Source: JAYVJH01 sp043777595
Lineage (GTDB): Bacteria > Bacteroidota > Bacteroidia > Cytophagales > Spirosomataceae
Direction: 5' to 3'
DNA length: 64,000 nucleotides
Assembly: GCA_043777595.1 (NCBI GenBank)
Contig: JAYWHT010000044.1
Location: forward strand, 62,001 to 126,000
Program-made: the position numbers and the translations under genes
Notes under the pieces: model-generated
Databases searched by the model: none
Seen by the model: the letters and a program-made list of their open reading frames with translations, nothing else
What the model was told of the DNA's origin: nothing
Shown: piece by piece, positions 17,365-26,027 of the stretch
Position numbering within the stretch: position 1 is the stretch's first letter
How the letters are laid out: each line of letters starts with the position of its first letter

Positions 17365-18015
17365 CTATTTTTTTATCTCAAAGCCCGTAACCATGCTCTG
17401 AAAGTTGTTCCAGCCTGCTTTGATTACCTGTACGACATGAATGGTAAAAAACAAAACGTAGCCAATCGTAAGCGCAAAGTGAATGATACGAGCCGTTTCG
17501 TAGCCACCCATCAGCCAGCATAAAGTACCAAACTGAATTGGTTTGTAAATCGCTACGCCCGTCAGCAACGAACCCAGCCCCATCACAACCACCATTGAGT
17601 AAGCTATCTGTTGGGCGGCGTTATATTTTTTGATTGGGAGAGGCGTTTTACTCAACCCAAGGTCGTGTAGTATCACTTGCTTTGCTTCTTTGAGTGCATT
17701 TTTGGTTGGAACCAAGTACCGCCACTCGCCCGACAGCCACGTATAAAGCACATACAAAGCACCATTGACGGCAAAGAGCCACATCAAAACGAAGTGCGTA
17801 GCCATGCCATCGGCCAGCTTCGATTTGAGAGCCAATGCTTCATAAAAAGATTTTGGAAAAAACTTAAGAACTGTTACATCACCCCAACCGATTCTATACA
17901 CTCCGTTGGCCCAATATATCATCAGACCGCTCCAAATCATCAAGCCCAAAATAGGAAAATTGAGCCAGTGAAACCAGCGAATTGCCAAGGGGTGTTTTTT
18001 GGTGATTTGTTTCAT
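17365..18015 (-). CDS. Cytochrome b/b561-type membrane protein
   Basis: A 216-residue, four-to-five span membrane protein. Likely haem ligands are histidines in 'LAIRWFHWLNFPILGLMIWS', 'GMATHFVLMWLFAVNGALY' and 'ARIIHFALTIGYVLFFTIHV'. It fits the cytochrome b subunit family of Ni,Fe-hydrogenases, thiosulfate reductases and YedZ-like partners, which connect a periplasmic oxidoreductase to the quinone pool. Its usual partner (often a molybdopterin protein) is not next to it: gcvP lies upstream and a restriction operon downstream. A hairpin separates it from gcvP. Confidence 0.8.
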   Translation of the reverse strand: MKQITKKHPLAIRWFHWLNFPILGLMIWSGLMIYWANGVYRIGWGDVTVLKFFPKSFYEALALKSKLADGMATHFVLMWLFAVNGALYVLYTWLSGEWRYLVPTKNALKEAKQVILHDLGLSKTPLPIKKYNAAQQIAYSMVVVMGLGSLLTGVAIYKPIQFGTLCWLMGGYETARIIHFALTIGYVLFFTIHVVQVIKAGWNNFQSMVTGFEIKK

Positions 18016-18033
18016 AGTTAAAGCCGATTAGAG

Positions 18034-18062
18034 CGAAGACTTCCCTTTGGAGGAAGTCTTCG
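18034..18062. terminator. Hairpin after gcvP
   Basis: A perfect 11-bp inverted repeat (cgaagacttcc / ggaagtcttcg) with a 7-base loop starts 9 bp beyond the gcvP stop. A T-run follows on the plus strand but not on the gcvP strand, so it may act as an mRNA-stabilising or weak terminator structure for gcvP and separates it from the cytochrome b gene. Confidence 0.55.
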
Positions 18063-18070
18063 GTACTTTT

Positions 18071-20947
18071 TTAAACATACTCTTCGACAGGCGTACAGGC
18101 ACAAATCAGATTTCGGTCGCCGTAGGCACTATCGATGCGGCTCACTGTTGGCCAAAACTTATTAGCACGCACATAAGGAAGCGGAAAAGATGCTTTTTCT
18201 CGGCTATATGGCCTATCCCAGTTCTCGGTCAATACCACGTTTGCCGTATGCGGAGCGTGTTTGAGTACATTATTGGCTTTGTCGGCTGTGCCGTTTTCTA
18301 TTTCTCTGATTTCGTTACGAATCCCTATCATGGCATCACAAAAGCGGTCGAGTTCGGTTTTAGATTCAGACTCGGTAGGCTCAATCATCAATGTACCAGC
18401 CACCGGAAACGACAACGTTGGTGCATGAAAACAATAGTCCATCAGTCGTTTGGCTACGTCTTCGGCCTCAACTCCAACAGCCTTAAACGGACGACAGTCT
18501 ATAATCATCTCGTGTGCGCTACGGCCATTTTTACCCAGATATAGTACTTCATAATGACCTTCCAGACGCTCCTTTATGTAGTTGGCGTTCAAGATAGCCA
18601 TCTTGGTAGCGTTGGTTATGCCATCGCCACCCATCATGGCTATGTAAGCGTAAGAAATTGTGAGAATACTTGCCGAACCGAAAGGAGCAGCTGAAACTGC
18701 CCCAGCCCCCCCCGCCCCCAATGGGGGAGCTGAGATTGCTATATGGCCTGGCAAAAATGGTACTAACTGGCTTGCTACGCCGATAGGGCCCATGCCCGGC
18801 CCACCTCCACCGTGTGGAATACAGAACGTTTTGTGTAGGTTTAAGTGGCAAACGTCTGCACCAATGCTGGCAGGGCTTGTAAGACCCACTTGGGCATTCA
18901 TGTTGGCACCGTCCATATAAACTTGCCCGCCATGCTGGTGAATGAGCGCACAAATATCAATAATTGACTCTTCAAAAACTCCGTGTGTCGAGGGGTATGT
19001 TACCATCAGGCACGACAGATTATTGCTGTGCAGCTCGGCTTTGGCTTTGAGGTCATCGAGGTCAATGTTACCTTGGTCATCGCATTTGGTAACGACCACT
19101 TTCATACCAGCCATTACTGCCGAAGCAGGATTTGTACCATGCGCCGACGATGGAATAAGTGCTATGTTACGGTGTGAGTCGCCTCGGGCTTCGTGGTATG
19201 CTCTGATGGTCATTAGTCCTGCATATTCGCCTTGTGCGCCTGAGTTGGGTTGTAAAGACATAGCTGCAAAGCCCGTAATTTCGCAAAGCCAATCGTTCAA
19301 GTCTTTAAATAATTGTTGGTAGCCACGGGTTTGCCAAAGTGGTGCAAATGGGTGCATTTTGCCAAATTCTGGCCACGTAACGGGTATCATTTCGGCAGTA
19401 GCATTGAGTTTCATCGTACAACTTCCCAACGCAATCATTGAATGTACGAGCGATAAATCTTTGCTTTCTAATGATTTTAAATAGCGCAGCATTTCGTGTT
19501 CGGTATGGTAGCTATTAAAAACAGGGTGCGTAAGGTAGTCGGACGTTCTGTTTAATTTTTCTGGAAAACTAATTTCTACATCGCTCTTAATGGTCATTTC
19601 GCCCGCCAATCCTGCAAAGTCCGCAAATAGATTGACCAACTGAATCATATCGCCAAATTGCTTTGTTTCATCAAACGACACTCCTACTGTTCCCTGAGCA
19701 TTATTATATCTAAAATTAAGCCCCTGCTGCTCGGCTGCTTCACGTAGTTTTTCTGGGTTTTCTATTTTAATTGTAACAGTATCAAAATAGTTTTTGGTCA
19801 AAATCTCGTAGCCTAATTCTGTCAAAACGGTAGCAAAACTTTTTGTTAGTCCGTGTGTTTTGGCAGCAATTTGTTTGAGTCCTTTTGGTCCATGATAAAT
19901 TGAGTAAGCCGCCGCCATAACCGAAAGCAACACTTGTGCCGTACAGATGTTTGAGGTGGCTTTTTCACGGCGAATGTGCTGTTCACGGGTTTGTAGTGCC
20001 ATTCTCAATGCCCGATTGCCCTGTGCATCGACCGAAACGCCAATGATACGGCCCGGAATCTGGCGTTTGAATGTGTCTTTGGTAGCAAAAAAAGCGGCGT
20101 GTGGGCCACCAAAGCCCATCGGCACACCAAAACGCTGCGCCGAACCTACCACAACGTCTGCCCCCATTTCACCTGGTGGTCTGAGTAGCGTAAGGCTCAA
20201 TAAGTCGGCGGCCACGGCTACAAACAAGTCGAGTTCGTGGGCTGTAGCTATCAGATCGGTGTAGTCATATACTTCGCCGTTGGTGGCGGGATATTGCAAA
20301 AACACTCCATACAAGTCCTCAGCGGTCAAATCAACCGTTTCGTGATTACCTATTTGAACTTTAATGTCCAACGGTGTAGCACGGGTAATGATGAGGTCAA
20401 TCGTTTGGGGGTGGCATAGTTCCGAAACAAAAATAGTATTGGCATTTTTCTTGGCCGCAGGGCGCAAGCTATGCAACATCGTAACGGCTTCGGCGGCAGC
20501 GGTAGCTTCGTCCAAGAGTGAAGCGTTACAAATTTCCATTCCTGTCAAGTCAATAACAATGGTCTGAAAATTGAGTAGCATTTCGAGTCGCCCCTGTGCT
20601 ATTTCGGCTTGGTAAGGCGTATAAGCTGTGTACCAAGACGGATTTTCGAGGATATTTCTCAAAACTACGTTGGGTACAATAGTATCGTGGTAGCCTTGAC
20701 CAATAAACGATTTGAAAACAATATTTTGTTGTGCCAACCGCTTGAAGTCAGCCAAAAACTGAGCTTCAGATTTGGCCGCTGGCAAGTTGAGCGGTTGCGC
20801 CAGTCTGATAACGGCTGGTATTGTCTGCTCTATTAGTTCGTCAAGCGAGCTGGCTTTAACGGCTTTGAGCATGGCTGCTAGTTCGTTTTCGCTTTTGCCG
20901 TGGTGTCGGCTTTCAAATGATTCTTGTTGATGCAAGTTTACTTTCAT
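18071..20947 (-). CDS. gcvP: Glycine dehydrogenase (decarboxylating), P-protein of the glycine cleavage system
   Basis: A 958-residue single-chain P-protein of normal length. The N-terminal half opens with 'FESRHHGKSENELAAMLKAV'; the C-terminal half holds the pyridoxal-phosphate lysine in 'HLNLHKTFCIPHGGGGPGMG' (Lys near residue 705) and the conserved 'GAVSAAPFGSASIL'. It decarboxylates glycine and passes the aminomethyl group to the H-protein lipoamide; gcvT and gcvH are not in the window. Residues about 738-749 ('SAPPLGAGGAGA') are encoded by a C/G-rich sequence that resembles an intergenic repeat found elsewhere in this window, in a loop that is variable in the family. Confidence 0.97.
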   Translation of the reverse strand: MKVNLHQQESFESRHHGKSENELAAMLKAVKASSLDELIEQTIPAVIRLAQPLNLPAAKSEAQFLADFKRLAQQNIVFKSFIGQGYHDTIVPNVVLRNILENPSWYTAYTPYQAEIAQGRLEMLLNFQTIVIDLTGMEICNASLLDEATAAAEAVTMLHSLRPAAKKNANTIFVSELCHPQTIDLIITRATPLDIKVQIGNHETVDLTAEDLYGVFLQYPATNGEVYDYTDLIATAHELDLFVAVAADLLSLTLLRPPGEMGADVVVGSAQRFGVPMGFGGPHAAFFATKDTFKRQIPGRIIGVSVDAQGNRALRMALQTREQHIRREKATSNICTAQVLLSVMAAAYSIYHGPKGLKQIAAKTHGLTKSFATVLTELGYEILTKNYFDTVTIKIENPEKLREAAEQQGLNFRYNNAQGTVGVSFDETKQFGDMIQLVNLFADFAGLAGEMTIKSDVEISFPEKLNRTSDYLTHPVFNSYHTEHEMLRYLKSLESKDLSLVHSMIALGSCTMKLNATAEMIPVTWPEFGKMHPFAPLWQTRGYQQLFKDLNDWLCEITGFAAMSLQPNSGAQGEYAGLMTIRAYHEARGDSHRNIALIPSSAHGTNPASAVMAGMKVVVTKCDDQGNIDLDDLKAKAELHSNNLSCLMVTYPSTHGVFEESIIDICALIHQHGGQVYMDGANMNAQVGLTSPASIGADVCHLNLHKTFCIPHGGGGPGMGPIGVASQLVPFLPGHIAISAPPLGAGGAGAVSAAPFGSASILTISYAYIAMMGGDGITNATKMAILNANYIKERLEGHYEVLYLGKNGRSAHEMIIDCRPFKAVGVEAEDVAKRLMDYCFHAPTLSFPVAGTLMIEPTESESKTELDRFCDAMIGIRNEIREIENGTADKANNVLKHAPHTANVVLTENWDRPYSREKASFPLPYVRANKFWPTVSRIDSAYGDRNLICACTPVEEYV
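18699..18731 (-). repeat. C/G-rich dispersed repeat inside gcvP
   Basis: On the coding strand the stretch reads agctcccccattgggggc followed by a G-rich run and ctggggc. It is similar to the elements at 31415-31444 and 32164-32192 (consensus CTCCCCCTCTGGGGnTTnGGGGGCT). Here it is read in frame as Ala/Pro/Gly-rich residues between 'PGHIAIS' and 'VSAAPFG'. The likeness is seen directly; insertion of a mobile repeat into the gene is inference. Confidence 0.55.
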
Positions 20948-21040
20948 TTTTCTAAAAGATAGTGTTGTTTGTGCTGTCCTTTTAACTGGTTTAAGATGTT
21001 TTTTGTTTTGAGGAAGTTACCGCTCAAAGCGAAGATTTCT

Positions 21041-21340
21041 TTACCCTTCGGCATCATACACCTGTACACGCTCCCAAAGATGGGCGCAAGTGGTGATAAA
21101 TTCAAGATGTATTGGGTGGTCTTGGTAAATATCTTGGTGGGCAGCGGTGGCAAATACAAAAGTAATAGACCAGTCGTAGCTTGAGTCAATTACAGGGCGA
21201 CGAGTGGCTGCTGGTGCACCGATGTAGGCCGCACTGATGTTGGGAATGGCTTTTAGAGTGTCAAGACCAGCACGCAATGCTTGGCGGTCGGCTGAACTAT
21301 CAGGATTTTTGAGCCAGAAAAAAACGGTGTGTACGAGCAT
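21041..21340 (-). CDS. Dabb-family (stress responsive alpha/beta barrel) protein
   Basis: A 99-residue protein starting 'MLVHTVFFWLKNPDSSADRQ' with the Dabb pattern: His-Val-Val-like first strand, 'LDTLKAIPNISAAYIGAPA' and a late 'YDWSITFVFATAAHQDIYQD'. These small dimeric ferredoxin-like barrels are found as stress proteins and as cyclases; no catalytic role can be assigned. The ATG at 21340 gives the canonical N-terminus; a longer frame upstream is non-homologous. It lies about 90 bp upstream of gcvP on the same strand but without obvious functional link. Confidence 0.82.
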   Translation of the reverse strand: MLVHTVFFWLKNPDSSADRQALRAGLDTLKAIPNISAAYIGAPAATRRPVIDSSYDWSITFVFATAAHQDIYQDHPIHLEFITTCAHLWERVQVYDAEG

Positions 21341-21612
21341 AAGTAGTGAATAGTGAAAAACGTGTAACGAAAAGTATGGTAATTGTTTAATGATCAAATA
21401 TTTAAAATAAATCAAAACCTTGTTTATTTCTGTGAAACTATTTAAAAAATGTATGATTTATTGAAACACCGACTAAAAGTCGACGCCGTTTGGCTAAACA
21501 TGAAATGGGCAAATTGATTTAGGTATTTAGACAAAAATAATACGGTATTTCTATTTTTATGACCCACTGATTTGCAATATTATACTTAACTCACGACACA
21601 AGACTACTCTAT

Positions 21613-22827
21613 TTATTTTTCAGTTTTTGAAAAAGTCCGCCAAGCCAAAAGAACGCTAATAATAGTCAGCACAGACCCCATCATAAAAGCGGCACCTGGA
21701 AAGTATATTGGAGCGGCTTTGCTTGTAAAATATCCAAACAAATTGCTCATCATCAATGGCCCGATAATAGTTGTGATACTAACCAAACTTGTAAGCGAAC
21801 CTTGCAACTCCCCTTGCTCGTTGGCAGGTACTTGCCCCGAAATAATACCCTGCAAAGCTGGCCCTGCCAAACCACCCAACGCATACGGAACCAAGATGGC
21901 GTACATCATCCAGCCCTCGTTGGCAAAAGCAAAGAGCATAAAACCCAGTGCATAAAAGCACAATCCAAAATAAACTGAGTTTTGTGGGCCTAATTTTGGA
22001 ATCAATACCCGTGTCAGTCCACCTTGTACGATAGCGACCATCAGACCCACAAAGGCAAGCGAATAACCGACTTGTTTGGGATTCCAGCCAAAACGCTCGA
22101 TTGTAAAATACGACCAAGTGCCTTGTGTAGCGTGGCCTGCAATATAAATCAGTATCAACGAAGCCACTAAGCCCATAATAACAGGGTAGCGTTTGAGATT
22201 GAGCAATGACCCGATTGGATTGGCTCGTTTCCAGTCAAAGGGGCGGCGGTTTTCTTTTGACAATGACTCGGGTAAAATAAAATAGCCATAAAGCCAGTTG
22301 GCCAAACTAAGCCCTGCGGCTACAAAAAATGGTAATCGAGGGTCTTGTTCACCTAAAATTCCACCCAAAACAGGACCAATAATAAAGCCCAAACCAAAGG
22401 CGGCACCAATTAGCCCAAAATTTTGCGCTCGGTTTTCGGGCGTGCTGATGTCGGCAATATAAGCACTACCCGTTGTAAAACTCGCCCCAGCAATACCTGC
22501 CAAAAGTCGCCCCAAAAACAGCCAGCCAATCGTGGGCGCAAAAGCCAAGAAAAGATAGTCGATACCAAAACCTAAAAGTGAGATCAGTAACACAGGACGG
22601 CGGCCATATTGATCGCTCAGGCCACCCAAAATAGGTGAAAACAAAAACTGCATGGCAGCGTAAGCAAACATCAACAAACCACCATAGCGAGAAGCCGTAC
22701 TGACAGTACCGTCGGTCATACCTCTAATGAGTTGTGGAATAACCGGAACAATGATACCGAGGCCAATTACATCGACCAAGAGCGTAATAAATATAAAAAC
22801 AAGTGCGGGTGTTTGTCGTTTGGACAT
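21613..22827 (-). CDS. MFS exporter of the TetA-like drug/H+ antiporter type
   Basis: A 404-residue, 12-span permease. 'FIFITLLVDVIGLGIIVPVI' at the N-terminus and motif A 'GGLSDQYGRRPVLLISLLGF' followed by 'GSAYIADISTPENRAQNFGL' are the signature of TetA/TCR1-like antiporters. These expel tetracyclines or unknown compounds, but chromosomal homologues in Bacteroidota are numerous, and resistance cannot be inferred. No TetR-type regulator sits next to it. A TAnnTTTG element lies 72 bp before the start. Confidence 0.85.
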   Translation of the reverse strand: MSKRQTPALVFIFITLLVDVIGLGIIVPVIPQLIRGMTDGTVSTASRYGGLLMFAYAAMQFLFSPILGGLSDQYGRRPVLLISLLGFGIDYLFLAFAPTIGWLFLGRLLAGIAGASFTTGSAYIADISTPENRAQNFGLIGAAFGLGFIIGPVLGGILGEQDPRLPFFVAAGLSLANWLYGYFILPESLSKENRRPFDWKRANPIGSLLNLKRYPVIMGLVASLILIYIAGHATQGTWSYFTIERFGWNPKQVGYSLAFVGLMVAIVQGGLTRVLIPKLGPQNSVYFGLCFYALGFMLFAFANEGWMMYAILVPYALGGLAGPALQGIISGQVPANEQGELQGSLTSLVSITTIIGPLMMSNLFGYFTSKAAPIYFPGAAFMMGSVLTIISVLLAWRTFSKTEK

Positions 22828-22898
22828 TATGTTTGGGAGAAGTCGTTGAATGATATACGCTAATTATTTTCGTATTTGCTGTCAAAAAAGATTGAATG

Positions 22899-22906
22899 CA
22901 AAGTTA
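22899..22906 (-). promoter_or_regulatory. -7 element of the TetA-like exporter gene
   Basis: The minus strand reads TAACTTTG, a match to TAnnTTTG, 72 bp upstream of the exporter start codon. It would give a leader of about 65 bases. Confidence 0.4.
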
Positions 22907-23040
22907 CAAAAAAACTCTGAACTAAACGAAATAGGTACTTTGGCTACGATAAATGTTAAATTTCAATAAAAACGACCTAAAAATCTTGAAATAACGTTTT
23001 TGTTGTACTAATTCGCATAAAAATAAATTGATTCTAAACA

Positions 23041-23403
23041 ATGAAATACCTAAATCTTGGTACACTCCTTATTTCTTTTGTGCTTGTATTGGGTTGTGAA
23101 AGTACCGACAGCCAACCCGATAACCTGATTTCTGAACAAGAAATGGCCAAAATATTGGTTGATATTCATGTCATTGAGGCACGTGTAAACAAAATGGCTT
23201 TGTCTAACTTAGACACTTCGACTTTGGTAAATGAACGCCTGAAACTGTCGCTTTTCAAACAGTACAAGACCGACAGCTTGACCTTTAACCGTAGTTATCA
23301 GTTTTATTCTACCCACCCCGACTACTTTGAGCGTATTTACGAAGACGTGATTAAGCAGTTGTCTGTACGTGAAAAAAAGAAAAATTATAAGAATCTTAGG
23401 TAA
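23041..23403 (+). CDS. DUF4296 lipoprotein
   Basis: A 120-residue exported lipoprotein: hydrophobic leader 'NLGTLLISFVLVLGC' with the lipobox cysteine at residue 19, a short Ser/Asp linker, then the helical DUF4296 domain ('ISEQEMAKILVDIHVIEARV', 'FKQYKTDSLTFNRSYQFYST', 'YFERIYEDVIKQLSVREKKK'). The family is confined to Bacteroidota and has no known function. It is a single gene between divergent units, followed by tandem palindromic repeats. Confidence 0.85.
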   Translation: MKYLNLGTLLISFVLVLGCESTDSQPDNLISEQEMAKILVDIHVIEARVNKMALSNLDTSTLVNERLKLSLFKQYKTDSLTFNRSYQFYSTHPDYFERIYEDVIKQLSVREKKKNYKNLR

Positions 23404-23490
23404 ATAATTGTTTGATTTGATTCATTACTTGCTCATATTACACAACTAAAAAACAACACCGTAGGTATGCACTGTTAGCAGTTAAAATGG

Positions 23491-23589
23491 GTAGATAAAA
23501 AGCCCCATCGGGGCGACCTATTTGTAGATAAAAAGCCCCATCGGGGCGACCTGTTTGTAGACAAGAAGCCCCATCGGGGCGACCTGTTG
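23491..23589. repeat. Three tandem 33-bp repeats, each with a GCCCC-ATC-GGGGC palindrome
   Basis: Units start at 23491, 23524 and 23557 with a strict 33-bp period. Units 1 and 2 differ at one base, and unit 3 at a few bases. Each has 'gtagataaaa', the palindrome gccccatcggggc and 'gacct'. They lie between two convergent genes, so they could fold into consecutive hairpins that end transcription from both sides. The units abut with no spacer, so this is not a CRISPR array. Confidence 0.85.
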
Positions 23590-23650
23590 GTAAATAGGTT
23601 ATGGCTGACACATTTTAGACAAACAACCTCAATCAACGATGGGTCGATGG

Positions 23651-25594
23651 CTAATACATATCTTCGATTCTGAATAAATGAAAAGGCATGACCTGTGGAT
23701 CGAGCGATACAAAATTACTGTCGCCTTTCCAATAATAAACTGCTCCCGTTATGAGGTCATGTACTCGATAGCTTTCCCAAGCCGATTTACCGATTTTATT
23801 GAGCGGTATCTTGACCATGCCGCTCTGTGTGTTGTGTACGTCTAAGTTGGCAATACACAAAATACGATTGCCGTTTGAGTGCGTTTTCAGGTATGCCAGT
23901 AGCTGGTCGTTATTGATTTCGCAAAAAACAATATTATTGGTTTCTTGTAGTGCCGAGTTTTCTTTGCGGGCTTGGTTTACTTTTGATATAATCTCAATCA
24001 AATTGTTAGATTTATCCCAATCCCAATGCCCAATTTCATACTTTTCAGAGTTCCAATATTCTTCTTTCTTGGGAAATGGCGTACCTTCCATCAGCTCAAA
24101 AGTAGGGCCAAAAATACCATAATTTGACGACAGCGTGGCCGCCATAAAAAACTTTAAGATATAGGCAGGCTCATAGCCATACTGCAAGGCAGGCACGAGA
24201 ATATCGTGGGTGTTGGGCCAAAAGTTGGGTCTAAAATAATACTTCATTTCGCTCTGAGTCAGTTCGTTCATGTAGTCAATGAGTTCAGACTTAGAGTTGC
24301 GCCAACTATAATAAGTATAAGATTGCGTGTAGCCGCTCTTGGCGAGTTGCTGCATGACCTTGGGACGGGTAAAGGCTTCGGCCAAGAAAATCATATCTGG
24401 ATATACTTTGTGCGTTTCGGCAATGACCCACTCCCAAAACCCAAAGGCTTTGGTGTGCGGGTTATCGACTCTGATGATTTTAACGCCCCATTCGCCCCAC
24501 AACAAAATAATACGTTTTAGTTCGTTCCAGAGGCTTTCCCAGGCTTCGGTTTCAAAGTTGATTGGGTAAATATCTTGGTATTTTTTAGGTGGATTTTCGG
24601 CATACAGAATCGTGCCATCTGGCCTAATCTTAAACCACTCGGGGTGTTGCTTGGCCCAAGGGTGGTCTGGTGAGCATTGAATGGCCAAATCTAAGGCTAT
24701 TTCAATGCCATGCTTTTTTGACTCTGACACCAAACTTTTAAAGTCCGCCAACGTACCCAGTTCGGGGTGAATGGCATCGTGCCCACCCAACTCAGAGCCA
24801 ATGCCATAGGGTACGCCTGGCTCGTTGGGCAGGCAAACGGTATTGTTGTTTTTTCCTTTTCTAAACTGCATACCAATAGGGTGAATCGGTGGCAAGTACA
24901 GCACATCAAACCCCATGCGCTCGATGCGAGGCAACAGCTTTTCGACATCTCTGAACGTACCATGCTGCCCAGCCACAGCCGAAGCCGACCGAGGAAACAT
25001 TGAGTACCAAGCCGAAAACCCAGCCGCAGGTCTATCGACCCATACTCGCAGAGCCGTTGAGCGGGTGGCGTTGTCTATTTCAGGATATTTATGTAGCCAG
25101 TTTTTGACGCTTTCGCTTGTAGCAAGGCGTATGGCTTGGTCATATTGGGCTGGAGTTTCAAAAACTTTGATAGCCGTCTTGATGGCTTCTTTGTCGGTTT
25201 TGTCGGCACGTTTGGCCATGCGTATCAGTAGTTTTGAGCCAACCAACAACTCGCTACTGATGTGCTGCCCATCTGCTATTTTGAGATGTATTTCGTGTTC
25301 CCAAGAAAGCAAATGGTCTAACCAACCCTCAACAACGTAACTATAAAACCCTTCTTTTATTACCTCAAAGCTGCCAGCCCAGCGGTCGTTACCGATGCTA
25401 TTAAAAGTACCAACTTGCCAGTCTTTATCGGTATCGTGTTTGTACAGCAACCTTGCCGATACGTGGTCATGGCCGTCGGCCAGTACGTCGGCCTCTACCT
25501 CTATTTTTTGTTTTGGTATAGCTTTGATAAAATAACGACCGCCATCAATTTGTGGCGTAATGTGTTCTATAATTACTCTCTGTTGTCCTGTCAT
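23651..25594 (-). CDS. glgE: Alpha-1,4-glucan:maltose-1-phosphate maltosyltransferase
   Basis: A 647-residue GH13_3 enzyme. An N-terminal beta-sandwich ('IIEHITPQIDGGRYFIKAIP') is followed by a helical domain, the barrel with 'MGFDVLYLPPIHPIG', the nucleophile region 'VKIIRVDNPHTKAF' and the acid/base region 'MIFLAEAFTRP', and a C-terminal sandwich. GlgE extends alpha-1,4-glucan with maltose 1-phosphate. The usual partners (treS, maltokinase pep2, glgB) are not adjacent in the window. The gene is downstream-bounded by tandem palindromic repeats. Confidence 0.95.
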   Translation of the reverse strand: MTGQQRVIIEHITPQIDGGRYFIKAIPKQKIEVEADVLADGHDHVSARLLYKHDTDKDWQVGTFNSIGNDRWAGSFEVIKEGFYSYVVEGWLDHLLSWEHEIHLKIADGQHISSELLVGSKLLIRMAKRADKTDKEAIKTAIKVFETPAQYDQAIRLATSESVKNWLHKYPEIDNATRSTALRVWVDRPAAGFSAWYSMFPRSASAVAGQHGTFRDVEKLLPRIERMGFDVLYLPPIHPIGMQFRKGKNNNTVCLPNEPGVPYGIGSELGGHDAIHPELGTLADFKSLVSESKKHGIEIALDLAIQCSPDHPWAKQHPEWFKIRPDGTILYAENPPKKYQDIYPINFETEAWESLWNELKRIILLWGEWGVKIIRVDNPHTKAFGFWEWVIAETHKVYPDMIFLAEAFTRPKVMQQLAKSGYTQSYTYYSWRNSKSELIDYMNELTQSEMKYYFRPNFWPNTHDILVPALQYGYEPAYILKFFMAATLSSNYGIFGPTFELMEGTPFPKKEEYWNSEKYEIGHWDWDKSNNLIEIISKVNQARKENSALQETNNIVFCEINNDQLLAYLKTHSNGNRILCIANLDVHNTQSGMVKIPLNKIGKSAWESYRVHDLITGAVYYWKGDSNFVSLDPQVMPFHLFRIEDMY

Positions 25595-25790
25595 GGGGTT
25601 GGTTAAATATGGTGGATATTCGACTGTGGGGTATCTGATAAATGTTGTGTAGCGTTATTTTAAATCTGTTTGCTAACTCTAAACTTCGATTTTAATGTCT
25701 AAAACGACACAAACATAAGTAAAAAAAAATATTTCAATATCTTTATTTTTGACTAAATTGCGCCCAAATTCATAAAACGTATATTTTCAG

Positions 25791-25964
25791 ATGGAACAAA
25801 CATCACAAACAAAAGACATTCATTGGAGTTGGATATTGGCTTTTTTCCTGCTCATTATGGTTTTATTGATTATTTTTGGCGACCTACTTACCTTCATAGT
25901 AGGTCTCATAGTCGAATCGTTGGTTTTTGTGGGCTACTACCACGACAAAAATCAGCACATCTAA
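25791..25964 (+). CDS. Small two-span membrane protein, unknown function
   Basis: An uninterrupted 57-codon frame begins with ATG at 25791 and ends with TAA. It encodes 'MEQTSQTKDIHWSWILAFFL', then a strongly hydrophobic run, 'IFGDLLTF', a second hydrophobic segment and a polar end 'YYHDKNQHI'. Two membrane helices joined by a short Gly-Asp turn are likely. It is placed 63 bp upstream of sucD on the same strand, so it may be cotranscribed with it. I do not recognise a family; the clear membrane topology and clean frame support a real gene. Confidence 0.6.
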   Translation: MEQTSQTKDIHWSWILAFFLLIMVLLIIFGDLLTFIVGLIVESLVFVGYYHDKNQHI

Positions 25965-26027
25965 AAAATATTTTACCACAAAATACTGTACGTCAAGCAA
26001 GGCAAGGTATTTTTATCAAACTATCAA

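Noticed and set aside
21613..22827. Tetracycline resistance determinant
   Set aside because: The protein is TetA-like in motifs, but has no TetR partner or mobile context, and such chromosomal exporters are common; resistance is not supported.
23491..23589. CRISPR array
   Set aside because: The 33-bp units abut with no unique spacers and no cas genes are near; they are simple tandem repeats.
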